A DNA stretch of 64,000 nt from Bordetella genomosp. 11 (GTDB lineage: Bacteria; Pseudomonadota; Gammaproteobacteria; Burkholderiales; Burkholderiaceae_B): assembly GCF_002261215.1 (NCBI RefSeq), contig NZ_NEVS01000004.1:496001-560000 (forward strand). Direction: 5' to 3'. The notes under the pieces were generated by a model that saw only the letters and a program-made list of their open reading frames with translations, had not been told where the DNA came from and ran no database searches. This document shows, one piece after another, positions 1 through 8,513 of this stretch (the first letter of the stretch is position 1; every line of letters starts with the position of its first letter). The position numbers were made by a program, and so were the translations under genes.

Positions 1-10
1 ACAGCCCCGT

Positions 11-39
11 AAAGGCGCCGCATTCGCGGCGCCTTTTTT
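11..39 (+). terminator. Rho-independent terminator of a gene left of the window
   Basis: An 11-bp perfect stem (positions 11-21 pairing with 26-36) closes a 4-base loop and runs into a T tract at 34-39. It must end transcription from a plus-strand gene lying before the window. Confidence 0.85.
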
Positions 40-200
40 ATTTCAGATGACTCCGGCACCGCTTCGCCGGACTCCGCCGCAGCCCGATACGGTGGGTTTT
101 CATTCACCGATATCCGGGGCAACGCGTTGGTCCATCAATGCTTCTTGAGTCACTCAATCTGAAATATGATTGCGCGATAGTTAATGATGCGAGGAGCAGC

Positions 201-1139
201 ATGGCGCGCCCTGATCTCAACCTGCTATTGGCGTTGGATGCGCTGCTGGATGAAGGAAGCGTCATCGGCGCCGCGCGTCGCATGAATTTGAGTCCGCCAG
301 CGATGAGCCGCACTTTGAGCCGAATTCGAGAGGCGCTCGGTGATCCGGTGTTTGTCCTGGTGGGCCGCAAACTCATGCCCACACCGAAGGCACTTGCGTT
401 GCGCGAGCGGGTGCGCACGGCAGTCGAGCAGGCCACGCAGGTTTTTGAATCCGACACCGAGATCGACCTGAAATCGCTGGACAGGCGTTTTAACGTCCGT
501 GCCACCGATGAGTTCGTCAGCATCCACTTGGGCCACCTGTTGGCCGCGATGGCCACAGAAATGCCGCGGGCGATGCTGCGTTTCTCGCCAGAGGAAGATG
601 ACGTGGACGAAGAGGCGCTGCGCAATGGCCGCATTGATCTCTTCATCAGCGCTTCGCGCAAGCTGGGGCCAGAGATCCATGTGCAGTCGCTGTTCACCAC
701 GACGTTCGTGGGCGTCGCGCGAGCGCGCCATCCGATCTTCGACGATGAAATCACACCCGCACGCCTCACGCGTTGGGAGCACATTAACGTGTCGCGGCGC
801 GGCAAGGCCACTGGGCCGATAGACACCGCGCTGGAGGCGCAAGGGCTGCGCCGGCACGTCGCTTTGGTTGTACCCAGTCCCTATACCGCATTGTTTGCGT
901 TGCAGGATTCGGACTTGCTGCTGCCCTTACCCAGGCACCTGGCCCATAGCGCGCTCGCTGCCGGCCTGAACATTCGCTTGTTTGAACTGCCGACGCCCCT
1001 TGAGACAGTGCTATTGACGCAGGCGTGGCATCCGCGCCTGGATGGCGACCCTGCTCACCAATGGCTGCGTAATACGATCCACGGCCTTTGCAAGATGGAT
1101 GAGGCGCAGACGGCCCAACGGCAAAGCTCAGCGAGGTAG
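201..1139 (+). CDS. LysR-family transcriptional regulator
   Basis: A 312-residue LysR-type regulator. The N-terminal winged helix-turn-helix is clear (LNLLLALDALLDEGSVIGAA, then the recognition helix around LSPPAMSRTLSRIREALGD), followed by a substrate-binding-like effector domain. An upstream ATG at 138 is in frame, but the ATG at 201 is preceded by GAGGAG at 191-196 and matches the usual family N-terminus, so I chose it. It lies 114 bp upstream of a four-gene efflux operon on the same strand, and inverted repeats fill that gap, so it probably controls the operon. The inducer is unknown; an aromatic acid is a guess from the pump family. Confidence 0.9.
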   Translation: MARPDLNLLLALDALLDEGSVIGAARRMNLSPPAMSRTLSRIREALGDPVFVLVGRKLMPTPKALALRERVRTAVEQATQVFESDTEIDLKSLDRRFNVRATDEFVSIHLGHLLAAMATEMPRAMLRFSPEEDDVDEEALRNGRIDLFISASRKLGPEIHVQSLFTTTFVGVARARHPIFDDEITPARLTRWEHINVSRRGKATGPIDTALEAQGLRRHVALVVPSPYTALFALQDSDLLLPLPRHLAHSALAAGLNIRLFELPTPLETVLLTQAWHPRLDGDPAHQWLRNTIHGLCKMDEAQTAQRQSSAR

Positions 1140-1163
1140 CCGCTCCCCGATGAGTGCGTTTCA

Positions 1164-1181
1164 TGCATTCATGCGAATGCA
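1164..1181 (+). promoter_or_regulatory. Inverted repeat, candidate LysR operator
   Basis: TGCATTC and GAATGCA form 7-bp arms around a 4-base centre. The core ATTC-N4-GAAT has dyad symmetry of the kind bound by LysR regulators. It lies between the LysR gene and the FUSC gene. Assigning it to this regulator is inference. Confidence 0.4.
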
Positions 1182-1213
1182 ATAAATTCACTTTTTGGAA
1201 TCGTGCGGTATGC

Positions 1214-1241
1214 CTACAGTGATGCATATCAATCACTGTAG
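1214..1241 (+). promoter_or_regulatory. Perfect 10-bp inverted repeat before the efflux operon
   Basis: CTACAGTGAT (1214-1223) and ATCACTGTAG (1232-1241) are exact reverse complements separated by 8 bases. The repeat ends 12 bases before the GTG start of the FUSC gene and touches its ribosome-binding site region. It could be an operator or an mRNA stem controlling translation. No T tract follows, so a terminator is unlikely. Confidence 0.5.
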
Positions 1242-1253
1242 TAGGGCTCTGTC

Positions 1254-3392
1254 GTGCGTTCTCCGAACGTTGCTTCGGCATTTCCAAGCATCATTTCCCG
1301 CCGCTTTTCCCAACTTGGGGAATGGTCCGCACATGGGCTGGCGCACCTCGACCTGACAACACCGCGCGCGACCTACGTCATGCGTTCCATTCTTGCCGCG
1401 TGGTTGGCACTCGTTGTCGCTTATTTATTGGACCTGCACGCGCCGTATTCGGCGGCTTCCAGCGCGCTGCTCGTCATTAGTCCGGTACAGGGTGCCGTGA
1501 TCGGCAAAGGGATCTGGCGGGTGTGGGGTACCTTGGCCGGCATGTTGGCGGCGTTCGTTTTGATGAGCGCATTCGGGCAGATGCCCTGGCTGTTCCTGTT
1601 GGGATTCGGGCTGTGGCTGGGCTTTTGCGTGGCGGGGATGACGCTCCTGCGTCATTTTCGGGCCTATGGTGCATCCCTGGCGGGATACACGGTGGGCCTG
1701 GCCGCCTACGGTGCCATGCAGCATCCGGAACGTACATTCGATCAAGTGATGGGGCGCGGGGCGTCCGTGCTGATCGGCGTGGTCTGCCTGGCCGCGGTGT
1801 CCGCCCTCTTCAGTACCCAAAGCGTACGCAGCCGTCTGGCGATCCAGCTCAATCGGCTGGCAGCGGCAACCGCAGGCATGCTCTCGACGAATCACCAGGC
1901 GATACACGGCCGTGACGCACCAGGTGGCAAGCCTCTGGATGCCGGTCGGCGCAAGCTCATTACCGAAGTCTATGGGGTGGATGACTTGCTCGCGCTGGGG
2001 AAAGCCGAGTCCGCCGACCTGACCCAGCGTGCCGGTACGGTGCGACAAACGATGGCGTCCTTGTTTTCCGCATTGGTAGGCGGGACGCCTCCCATGCGGG
2101 AGAGCAGTGCAAGCCTCGATGCATTGAGATCGCTGCAGCCCGCCTGGGAAAAGGCGTGGCAGCAAGCCAGTCTGGAGCTGGCCAAGGGACCCGGCCCCGA
2201 GGGACTGGCGGGTGCGGTCCAGGCGTTGTCCGATATGCGTGCACGATTGATGGACATGCTCTCCGCGGCGTCGCCCGATGATGCGCTGGAGCATTCCGCG
2301 CTGATGATCGCGGGCGATCGCCTGATCGAACAGCTTGACGATTACCTTGAGGCTTTAAAGGGCATAGAGCGCTTCCATATTCCGCGGCCCACAGTGGCAC
2401 AAGTCTCTGTGCCGTTCTACCGCGACACGTCGGCAGCGATTCAGAATGGGCTGCGAGCCTTACTGACCGTCGTGTCTGGCGGTGCGTTCTGGGTGGCAAC
2501 CGGATGGTCGTACGGAGCGATGATGTTGGCGGGTTTGGCCGCCGCTTGTGCGCTGCTGTCTACCGCATCCGATCCCGCGCTCGGCGCCGTCGAATTCATC
2601 AAGGGAACAGGGGTGGCCGTTGTGATGGCCTTTATCTGCGTTTTCGTTGTTCTGCCTCATGTCTCTGGACTGCCATTGTTGTTGCTGATCCTGGGCCTGT
2701 TCTGGTTGCCAGCGATTTACGCGACCACGATACCTCGTCGTGCATTGGCCAGTGTTGCCTATCTGGTTGCATTCACGTCATTGGCGGCTCCAGACAATCC
2801 GATGCGCTACGACCTTGCGGTATTTCTCAATGGCTCCGTGGCCTGGATACTGGCGACGTTTTGCACGCTGCTTGGGTTCAGGGTTGTGCTGCCGCGCAAC
2901 TTGTCCCGTGACGTGGCACGGCTGGACCAGGCTATCCGCGACGAAGCGCTCGGTACCTTGAGAGGCGCGCGGACGGAGTCGAACACATGGCAATGGCGTC
3001 AACAGCATCGCACGGCGCAACTCGGTGCCTTGCTCAAGGCCCAGCCGGAGGCGATGGACCGAGCCGTATCCAACGCTTTGGCCAGCATTCACTTGGGCCG
3101 TGAAGTCCTGCGGGTGCGTAAACGGCTGCGGCAGACCCCCAGGGACTCCGATTTGCATCGCGTTCTGGCGGACGCTTTTCGCAACATGAGCCGTCGCGCG
3201 AGCCAGCCCCGTCTGGCTGCAAGACACGCACGCCGCGCTGCCAAGGCCTTGTTGCGACTGCCAGCCATGGATGGTGCCGCCATGGCCGAAACACGGCAAC
3301 TCAATGTCGTGCTGCTCGATATTGCCGCATTGCTGGAGAACCATGCGGATTACTTTTCAGAACGATCTGGAGGCCATGCCGATGCTCAGTGA
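1254..3392 (+). CDS. FUSC-family inner-membrane efflux pump (AaeB/fusaric-acid-resistance type)
   Basis: A 712-residue protein with two hydrophobic blocks of several membrane helices each (about residues 40-190 and 395-550) separated by a long soluble segment, the arrangement of AaeB/FUSC pumps that export aromatic carboxylic acids. The start is GTG, with AGGG at 1243-1246 eight bases ahead. The next three genes encode a DUF1656 protein, a HlyD adaptor and an outer-membrane channel. Together they make a complete tripartite pump across both membranes. The substrate cannot be read from sequence; p-hydroxybenzoate- or fusaric-acid-like compounds are the family precedent. Confidence 0.88.
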   Translation: MRSPNVASAFPSIISRRFSQLGEWSAHGLAHLDLTTPRATYVMRSILAAWLALVVAYLLDLHAPYSAASSALLVISPVQGAVIGKGIWRVWGTLAGMLAAFVLMSAFGQMPWLFLLGFGLWLGFCVAGMTLLRHFRAYGASLAGYTVGLAAYGAMQHPERTFDQVMGRGASVLIGVVCLAAVSALFSTQSVRSRLAIQLNRLAAATAGMLSTNHQAIHGRDAPGGKPLDAGRRKLITEVYGVDDLLALGKAESADLTQRAGTVRQTMASLFSALVGGTPPMRESSASLDALRSLQPAWEKAWQQASLELAKGPGPEGLAGAVQALSDMRARLMDMLSAASPDDALEHSALMIAGDRLIEQLDDYLEALKGIERFHIPRPTVAQVSVPFYRDTSAAIQNGLRALLTVVSGGAFWVATGWSYGAMMLAGLAAACALLSTASDPALGAVEFIKGTGVAVVMAFICVFVVLPHVSGLPLLLLILGLFWLPAIYATTIPRRALASVAYLVAFTSLAAPDNPMRYDLAVFLNGSVAWILATFCTLLGFRVVLPRNLSRDVARLDQAIRDEALGTLRGARTESNTWQWRQQHRTAQLGALLKAQPEAMDRAVSNALASIHLGREVLRVRKRLRQTPRDSDLHRVLADAFRNMSRRASQPRLAARHARRAAKALLRLPAMDGAAMAETRQLNVVLLDIAALLENHADYFSERSGGHADAQ

Positions 3393-3576
3393 GTTTTCGT
3401 GGGCCGGCATCTACCTGCCGCCATTCTTTGTCTATGCGTGTATCGCGCTGCCGGTCTATTCAGGCGTTCGCTTCGTGCTTGCGCGCAGCGGCGTATTGCG
3501 GTGGGTCTGGCACCCCGGCTTGTTCGAATTCGCTATCTCTCTCTGCGTAGTCTCAGCGTTGATTCTCTATGTCTAA
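3382..3576 (+). CDS. DUF1656 (AaeX-like) small membrane protein
   Basis: A 64-residue protein with two hydrophobic helices (about residues 6-26 and 44-62) and the family's LSEFSWAGIYLPPFF opening. DUF1656 proteins are the small third member of aaeXAB-type operons; their biochemical role is not settled. The reading frame is open much further upstream, but CTGGAGG at 3367-3373 sits correctly for the ATG at 3382. The gene overlaps the end of the FUSC gene by 11 bp and the start of the adaptor gene by 8 bp, which implies translational coupling. Confidence 0.8.
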   Translation: MLSEFSWAGIYLPPFFVYACIALPVYSGVRFVLARSGVLRWVWHPGLFEFAISLCVVSALILYV

Positions 3577-4498
3577 GATTCCATTCTCGATAAAACCGTT
3601 GATACGGGCGGGGCTTACATTAATTGTCGTTATTGCCGCAGGATGGCTTGTGAACGCGCTTTGGCATGCCTATGTCCTGGCCCCTTGGACGCGCGATGGC
3701 CGTGTTAGCGCGCAGATCGTACGCATGGCACCAGAGGTGTCCGGCAGCGTAGTCGAAGTCGCGGTGTCAGACGATCAGTACGTGAAACAGGGGCAGGTGC
3801 TCTATCGCATCGACTCTGCCAGCTTCGCCCTGGCATTGGCACAGGCTGATGCTCGATTGGCCGCTGCGACGGCTTCGCTGCGCCAGAAGATCCAGGATGC
3901 CAGGCGGCGTCAAGGCATGGAGAACCTCGTGCCTGCCGAAGAAATCCAGCGCGCGAACCAGGCGGTGGTCACGGCCCGGGCTGAACAGCGCAGTGCGCAG
4001 GCCGATGTGGATAAGGCCAAGCTCGACTTGACGCGCACCGTCTTACGCGCCCCTGTGGATGGCTATGTCACGCGCCTGCGATTGAGTAAAGGAGACTACG
4101 CGGCGACCGGGCAGCCGAATATCGCCTTGGTGGACGCAAACAGTTTCTGGATGACCGGGTATTTCGAGGAAACAAAATTGCATGGCATCCAGCCCGGTGC
4201 GGCCGCGCGGATCCGATTGATGGGGTTCGACAAGATCATCCCTGGCCGGGTCGTCAGCATCGGACGAGGCATCACCGACGCCAACCAACAGGCCGATGCC
4301 CAAGGCTTGCCAAGTGTGGAGCCGAGCTTCAGTTGGGTTCGCCTGGCACAGCGCATCCCTGTCCGTGTGGCGTTCGAGCAGCTTCCGCATGACATCGTGC
4401 TGGCGGCAGGCATGACAGGCAGCATCGAAGTGGCGACGCCGGAAGGCGCCTCACCACCCCAGGGCTGGCTCGTATCCGTACTGCAACGTTGGATGTAA
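3569..4498 (+). CDS. HlyD-family periplasmic adaptor of the efflux pump (AaeA-like)
   Basis: A 309-residue membrane-fusion protein. One N-terminal membrane helix (residues 12-32) is followed by the biotinyl-lipoyl half (APWTRDGRVSAQIVRMAPEVSG), a coiled-coil hairpin (about 85-150, rich in A, Q, R and E), the second lipoyl half (APVDGYVTRLRLSKGDY) and a beta-barrel. It should bridge the FUSC pump and the outer-membrane channel encoded on either side. There is no strong ribosome-binding site; the start overlaps the preceding gene. Confidence 0.88.
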   Translation: MSKIPFSIKPLIRAGLTLIVVIAAGWLVNALWHAYVLAPWTRDGRVSAQIVRMAPEVSGSVVEVAVSDDQYVKQGQVLYRIDSASFALALAQADARLAAATASLRQKIQDARRRQGMENLVPAEEIQRANQAVVTARAEQRSAQADVDKAKLDLTRTVLRAPVDGYVTRLRLSKGDYAATGQPNIALVDANSFWMTGYFEETKLHGIQPGAAARIRLMGFDKIIPGRVVSIGRGITDANQQADAQGLPSVEPSFSWVRLAQRIPVRVAFEQLPHDIVLAAGMTGSIEVATPEGASPPQGWLVSVLQRWM

Positions 4499-4501
4499 GG
4501 G

Positions 4502-5995
4502 GTGATCATGCACGTATCACCGAATCGCACGCTGCCGCGACGTTGCCGAGTACTGACGATGCTCTCGTTCTTTGTCTGGCTGTCGGGCTGCACGGCGGTA
4601 GGCCCCGACTATCGAAGACCCGCGGTGCAGGTTCCTGCTCACTGGGTTGAGGCCGGAGCCACCATCGGAAAAGGAGATCGGGACGGTCTCCGTGCGTGGT
4701 GGAAATCATTCCAGGATCCCATGCTCGATAGTCTGGTCGATCAGACCTTGATGCGAAACCAGGATCTCGATATCGCACTGGCGCGATTGCGGCAAGCACG
4801 TGCCGAGCGAGTGCAGATCGCTTCTTCTTCCGGGCCCACGGTTTCGGCCGGTGGCGCAAGAGAAGCCCTGCGCAGCAGCAAGGCACTGACTTCGCAGTCC
4901 GGCGGTGAGTCACGCGCCTGGCATCTGGGATTCGATGCCAGTTGGGAACTGGATCTGTTCGGCGGTACTCGCCGGGCAATTGAAGCCGCCGACGCGGGTA
5001 TAGAAGCGCTTGCCGAAGATCATCGTGCGCTACAAGTAAGCCTGGTTGCCGAACTGGTTTCCAATTACGCAGGGCTGCGTGCCACGCAGCTACGTCTGGA
5101 TATCTCGCGCGACAACATCCGCGCGCTCGTTGACGCGGAGCGATTGGCCGAACAGGCGCAGCGGATGGGTTTCGGGTCCCTGGCCGATGTCATGCAAGCG
5201 CGTGCGGAACGTGAAACAGCCGAAGCCAAGCCACCGTTGATGGAGGCGGATATTGCCCGCTTCAGCCATGCCATTGGCGTCTTGGCAGGTGGCTTTCCTG
5301 GTGACTGGCACGCTGCCTTGGGCAAGGCCGCACCGATGTTGGCGATGCGTGCTGACCTGCCGCTTTCCATGCCTTCTGAAGTGATCCGCCAACGCCCGGA
5401 TCTGCGGGCGGACGAACGACGCATTGCCGCGGCCAGCGCCCAGATCGGGGTCGCCGAAGCAGAACGCTTTCCCAAGTTTCTTATCCCGTTGGACATCGGC
5501 ACCACGGCGAGCGTCATTCACAGACTCTTCTCGGGCGCCAGCCTGGTCTGGTCGGCGGGAATGCAAGGCAGCCAAACGCTCTACGATGGAGGACGTGCGC
5601 GGGCGGGAGTGGCGGCGGCACAAGCCAACGCCGATGCGGCAAGACTGGTCTACGAACGAGACGTGCGGCTTGCGCTTCGCGACGTGGAGGATGCCCTAAC
5701 GGCATGGACCAGTGAACGGCAACGCCAGGCATCCTTGAACAAGGCCGTTATCACCAGCCAACAAGCCTTGGCGCATTCGACCAAGCTCTACGAACGGGGA
5801 TTGAATGCGTATCTGCCGGTGCTCGTCGCGCGGCGGTCGGTCAACCAGGCGCGAGATGAACTTGCGCTTAGTCGGTTGGAAGAGATCCGAGGTGTCATTG
5901 CCCTTTACAAGTCCCTTGGTGCGGGCTGGCAGGACGCCCCCTCGAGCCAAGAGGTCGCCCAATACGACAGTCTCCGGACCTCAGCGGCTCAATGA
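4502..5995 (+). CDS. NodT-type outer-membrane efflux lipoprotein
   Basis: A 497-residue TolC/OprM-family channel. The N-terminus carries a lipoprotein signal ending LSGC (C30), then GPDYRRP, the standard start of mature NodT-type channels. Two repeated outer-membrane efflux domains follow. Translation may begin at GTG 4502 or ATG 4508; the former is listed. It closes the operon, four bases after the adaptor gene. It should provide the exit duct for the substrate of the FUSC pump. Confidence 0.9.
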   Translation: MIMHVSPNRTLPRRCRVLTMLSFFVWLSGCTAVGPDYRRPAVQVPAHWVEAGATIGKGDRDGLRAWWKSFQDPMLDSLVDQTLMRNQDLDIALARLRQARAERVQIASSSGPTVSAGGAREALRSSKALTSQSGGESRAWHLGFDASWELDLFGGTRRAIEAADAGIEALAEDHRALQVSLVAELVSNYAGLRATQLRLDISRDNIRALVDAERLAEQAQRMGFGSLADVMQARAERETAEAKPPLMEADIARFSHAIGVLAGGFPGDWHAALGKAAPMLAMRADLPLSMPSEVIRQRPDLRADERRIAAASAQIGVAEAERFPKFLIPLDIGTTASVIHRLFSGASLVWSAGMQGSQTLYDGGRARAGVAAAQANADAARLVYERDVRLALRDVEDALTAWTSERQRQASLNKAVITSQQALAHSTKLYERGLNAYLPVLVARRSVNQARDELALSRLEEIRGVIALYKSLGAGWQDAPSSQEVAQYDSLRTSAAQ

Positions 5996-6105
5996 TTGCA
6001 TTGCCGTAAAGGAGCCTCTTGGCGGAGGTACGACATTAGTGGTGTTCGTGCCCCTGGCAGACGCCTCCGCTACCGCACACCTCGGCTTGCTCCGGGGCGC
6101 GGTTC

Positions 6106-7644
6106 CTATATGACGAGCTCGATCAGGAAGGGACCTTTGCGACGGTTCGCCATGGCCAGCAGATCGGCGAATTTTTCCATCGTATCCGCCTGCGCGGCCT
6201 CCACGCCCATGCCCTGGGCGATGCTGACCCATTCCAGGTTGGGACGGGTCAGGTCCAGCATGTCGATCGCCGTCTTGCCCGCGGCCGCGCCCACGCCTTG
6301 CAGTTCGCCCAGCAGGATGGCGTATTTGCGGTTGGCCAGGATGACGGTGGTCACGTCCAGCTGTTCGCGCGCCTGCGTCCAGAGCGCTTGTACCGTGTAC
6401 ATCGCCGATCCGTCCGCCTGCAGCGACACGATGCGCCGGCCCGGCGCGCCGATCGCCGCACCGGTGGCCAGGGGCAGACCGTTGCCGATGGCACCGCCGG
6501 TGATTTGCAGCCAATCATGCGGCGCGGCGTTCATGGTGCCGGGATAGAAGGCGCGGCCGAAGCTGACGCCCTCGTCGACGACCACGGCGTTCTCCGGCAG
6601 CAGGGCGGCCACCGTTTGCGCCACTGCCTCCGACGTGACCGCGCCGCGCGCGGGCTCCAGCACCGGGCGTTCGGCCAGGGGCGCATCCACGCGGGCATCC
6701 AGCGCGTCCGCCAGGCGCGTCAAGGCGTCCGCCAGATCCTGGTCTTCGCGCGCCAGCACATGGACCATGCAATCGTCCGGATAGAGCAGGGCGGGCTTGT
6801 CCGGGTAGGCGAAGAAGGCGACCGGCGCCTTGGCGCCTACCAGGATCAAATGCTTGACCCCCTTGAGCGCCGCGACTGCCGGTTCCACCGCGTAGGGCAG
6901 GCGGGTGACGGGATAGCGCCCCACGCCGCGTTCGACGCGGCCATTGGAACTGGGCGCCATGACGCGCGCGCCGGTCTTGTGCGCGATGCGCCCCGCCGTG
7001 GCCAAGGGGCCAGCCCGCAAGGCCGAATTGCCGACGAACAGGACGGCCGGCTCGCCGGCGCGCAGCACCCGCGCGATGGCCGCGACGACGCCTTCGTCGG
7101 CGCAGGGCGCCGGCGGCGGCGCCAGGGCTTCGGCCACCACGCCGCCGGGGTTCCAGCAGGTGTCGGATGGCGCGATCAGGGTGGCGATCTGTCCCGGCGC
7201 CGTGCGGGCAGCCTGGACTGCGGCGGCCGCGTCGCGGCCGATAGTGGCAGCGTCGGCGGCGGTACGCGTCCACCCCGATACGGGCCGTGCCCAGCCTTCG
7301 GTGTCCGCCGTCAGCGGGGCGTCCAGCGGACGATGATGCGTGGCCTGGTCGCCGACGATATTGACGATGGGGGTATTCGCGCGCCTGGCGTTGTGCAGGT
7401 TCGCCAGTCCGTTGGCCAGCCCGGGTCCGCAATGCAGCAGGGTGGCGGCCGGTTTGCCGGCCATGCGTGCGTAACCGTCGGCCGCGCCCGTAACGACGCC
7501 TTCGGCCAGCGCCAGTACGCAATGCATGCCGGGGATGCGGTCCAGCGCCGAGACGAAGTGCATCTCGCTGGTGCCTGGATTGGCAAAGCAGGTGTCGATG
7601 CCGCTTTTCAGCAGCGTGTGGACCAGACTTTCGGCGCCGTTCAT
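6106..7644 (-). CDS. ThDP-dependent enzyme, acetolactate-synthase large-subunit-like
   Basis: A 512-residue ThDP enzyme with the three-domain plan of the family. The N-terminal pyrimidine-binding domain has the cofactor-activating glutamate (LALAEG, E48), a middle domain follows, and the C-terminal pyrophosphate-binding domain has DGSAMYTVQALW then NRKYAIL. The start at 7644 (MNGAESLVHTLL) is preceded by GAGGAC; an upstream frame extension lacks support. There is no small-subunit gene nearby, so a catabolic decarboxylase, carboligase or benzoylformate-decarboxylase-like role is as likely as branched-chain amino acid synthesis. It converges on the efflux operon across a 110-bp gap. Confidence 0.8.
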   Translation of the reverse strand: MNGAESLVHTLLKSGIDTCFANPGTSEMHFVSALDRIPGMHCVLALAEGVVTGAADGYARMAGKPAATLLHCGPGLANGLANLHNARRANTPIVNIVGDQATHHRPLDAPLTADTEGWARPVSGWTRTAADAATIGRDAAAAVQAARTAPGQIATLIAPSDTCWNPGGVVAEALAPPPAPCADEGVVAAIARVLRAGEPAVLFVGNSALRAGPLATAGRIAHKTGARVMAPSSNGRVERGVGRYPVTRLPYAVEPAVAALKGVKHLILVGAKAPVAFFAYPDKPALLYPDDCMVHVLAREDQDLADALTRLADALDARVDAPLAERPVLEPARGAVTSEAVAQTVAALLPENAVVVDEGVSFGRAFYPGTMNAAPHDWLQITGGAIGNGLPLATGAAIGAPGRRIVSLQADGSAMYTVQALWTQAREQLDVTTVILANRKYAILLGELQGVGAAAGKTAIDMLDLTRPNLEWVSIAQGMGVEAAQADTMEKFADLLAMANRRKGPFLIELVI

Positions 7645-7771
7645 ATTGTCCTCATGGTGCGTTGCACGGAATGAGGGCAAAGTGTACGCCGGCGGGGTGG
7701 GGGGAGCGCAATGAGGGGACATCGCAGCTTGCAAAACGCCATGCGGGCAGGCCGCGTGGCGCCGGCTGGCG

Positions 7772-8491
7772 CTAGCGGTTTTCCGGCGCGGCCGGCGGGT
7801 CGTCTTCCAGCAGGGTTTCCCGATTGACCAGGCCTTCCTTGCCGTAGAACTTCACGCCGATGTGGATGCGCTCGCGGCCCTGCGCGCGCCGATGGCGATT
7901 GGTATCGCGCAGCGAATAGACGCAGCCGCAATATTCCTGTTGGTAGAAATTCTCGCGCTTGCTGATTTCGATCATGCGCTGCGAGCCGCCGCCCTTGCGC
8001 CAGTTGTAGGTCCAGTAGACGAGCTCCGGATAGCGGGCCGCCGCCCGCTCGCCGCAACCGTTGATCTGGTTCATGTCCTTCCAGCGCGAAATGCCCAGCG
8101 AACTGGTGATCGTGTCGAAGCCGTGCTCGTGGGCATACAGGGCCGTGCGCTCGAACCGCATGTCGAAGCAGGCGGTGCAGCGTACCCCGCGCTCGGGCTC
8201 GTTTTCCATGCCCTTGACGCGATCGAACCAGTTATCCATGTCGTAGTCGGCGTCGATGAACTCGATGCCGTGCTTTTCCGCGAAGCGGATGTTTTCCTGC
8301 TTGCGGATCTCGTACTCTTTGACCGGATGGATATTGGGGTTGTAGAAGTAGATCGCGTATTCGATGCCGGAAGCGTGCATGGCTTCCATGACTTCGCCGG
8401 AACAGGGCGCGCAGCACGAGTGCAGCAGCACTTTGCGGCGGCCTTCGGGCAATTGCAGTGTGGGGCGGACGAGTTCGGACATAGCGCTCAT
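7772..8491 (-). CDS. queH: Epoxyqueuosine reductase QueH (DUF208)
   Basis: A 239-residue protein. QueH carries out the last step of queuosine synthesis in tRNA, reducing epoxyqueuosine with iron-sulfur clusters; it replaces the unrelated QueG. The diagnostic cysteines are present: HSCCAPC (C26, C27, C30), RCTACFD and EYCGCVYS. The start is either MSAMSEL at 8491 or MSEL at 8482; neither has a strong ribosome-binding site. It lies 22 bp after glnE on the same strand and is probably co-transcribed with it. Confidence 0.88.
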   Translation of the reverse strand: MSAMSELVRPTLQLPEGRRKVLLHSCCAPCSGEVMEAMHASGIEYAIYFYNPNIHPVKEYEIRKQENIRFAEKHGIEFIDADYDMDNWFDRVKGMENEPERGVRCTACFDMRFERTALYAHEHGFDTITSSLGISRWKDMNQINGCGERAAARYPELVYWTYNWRKGGGSQRMIEISKRENFYQQEYCGCVYSLRDTNRHRRAQGRERIHIGVKFYGKEGLVNRETLLEDDPPAAPENR

Positions 8492-8513
8492 TATATTGCG
8501 TGCGGCGGCGCCG

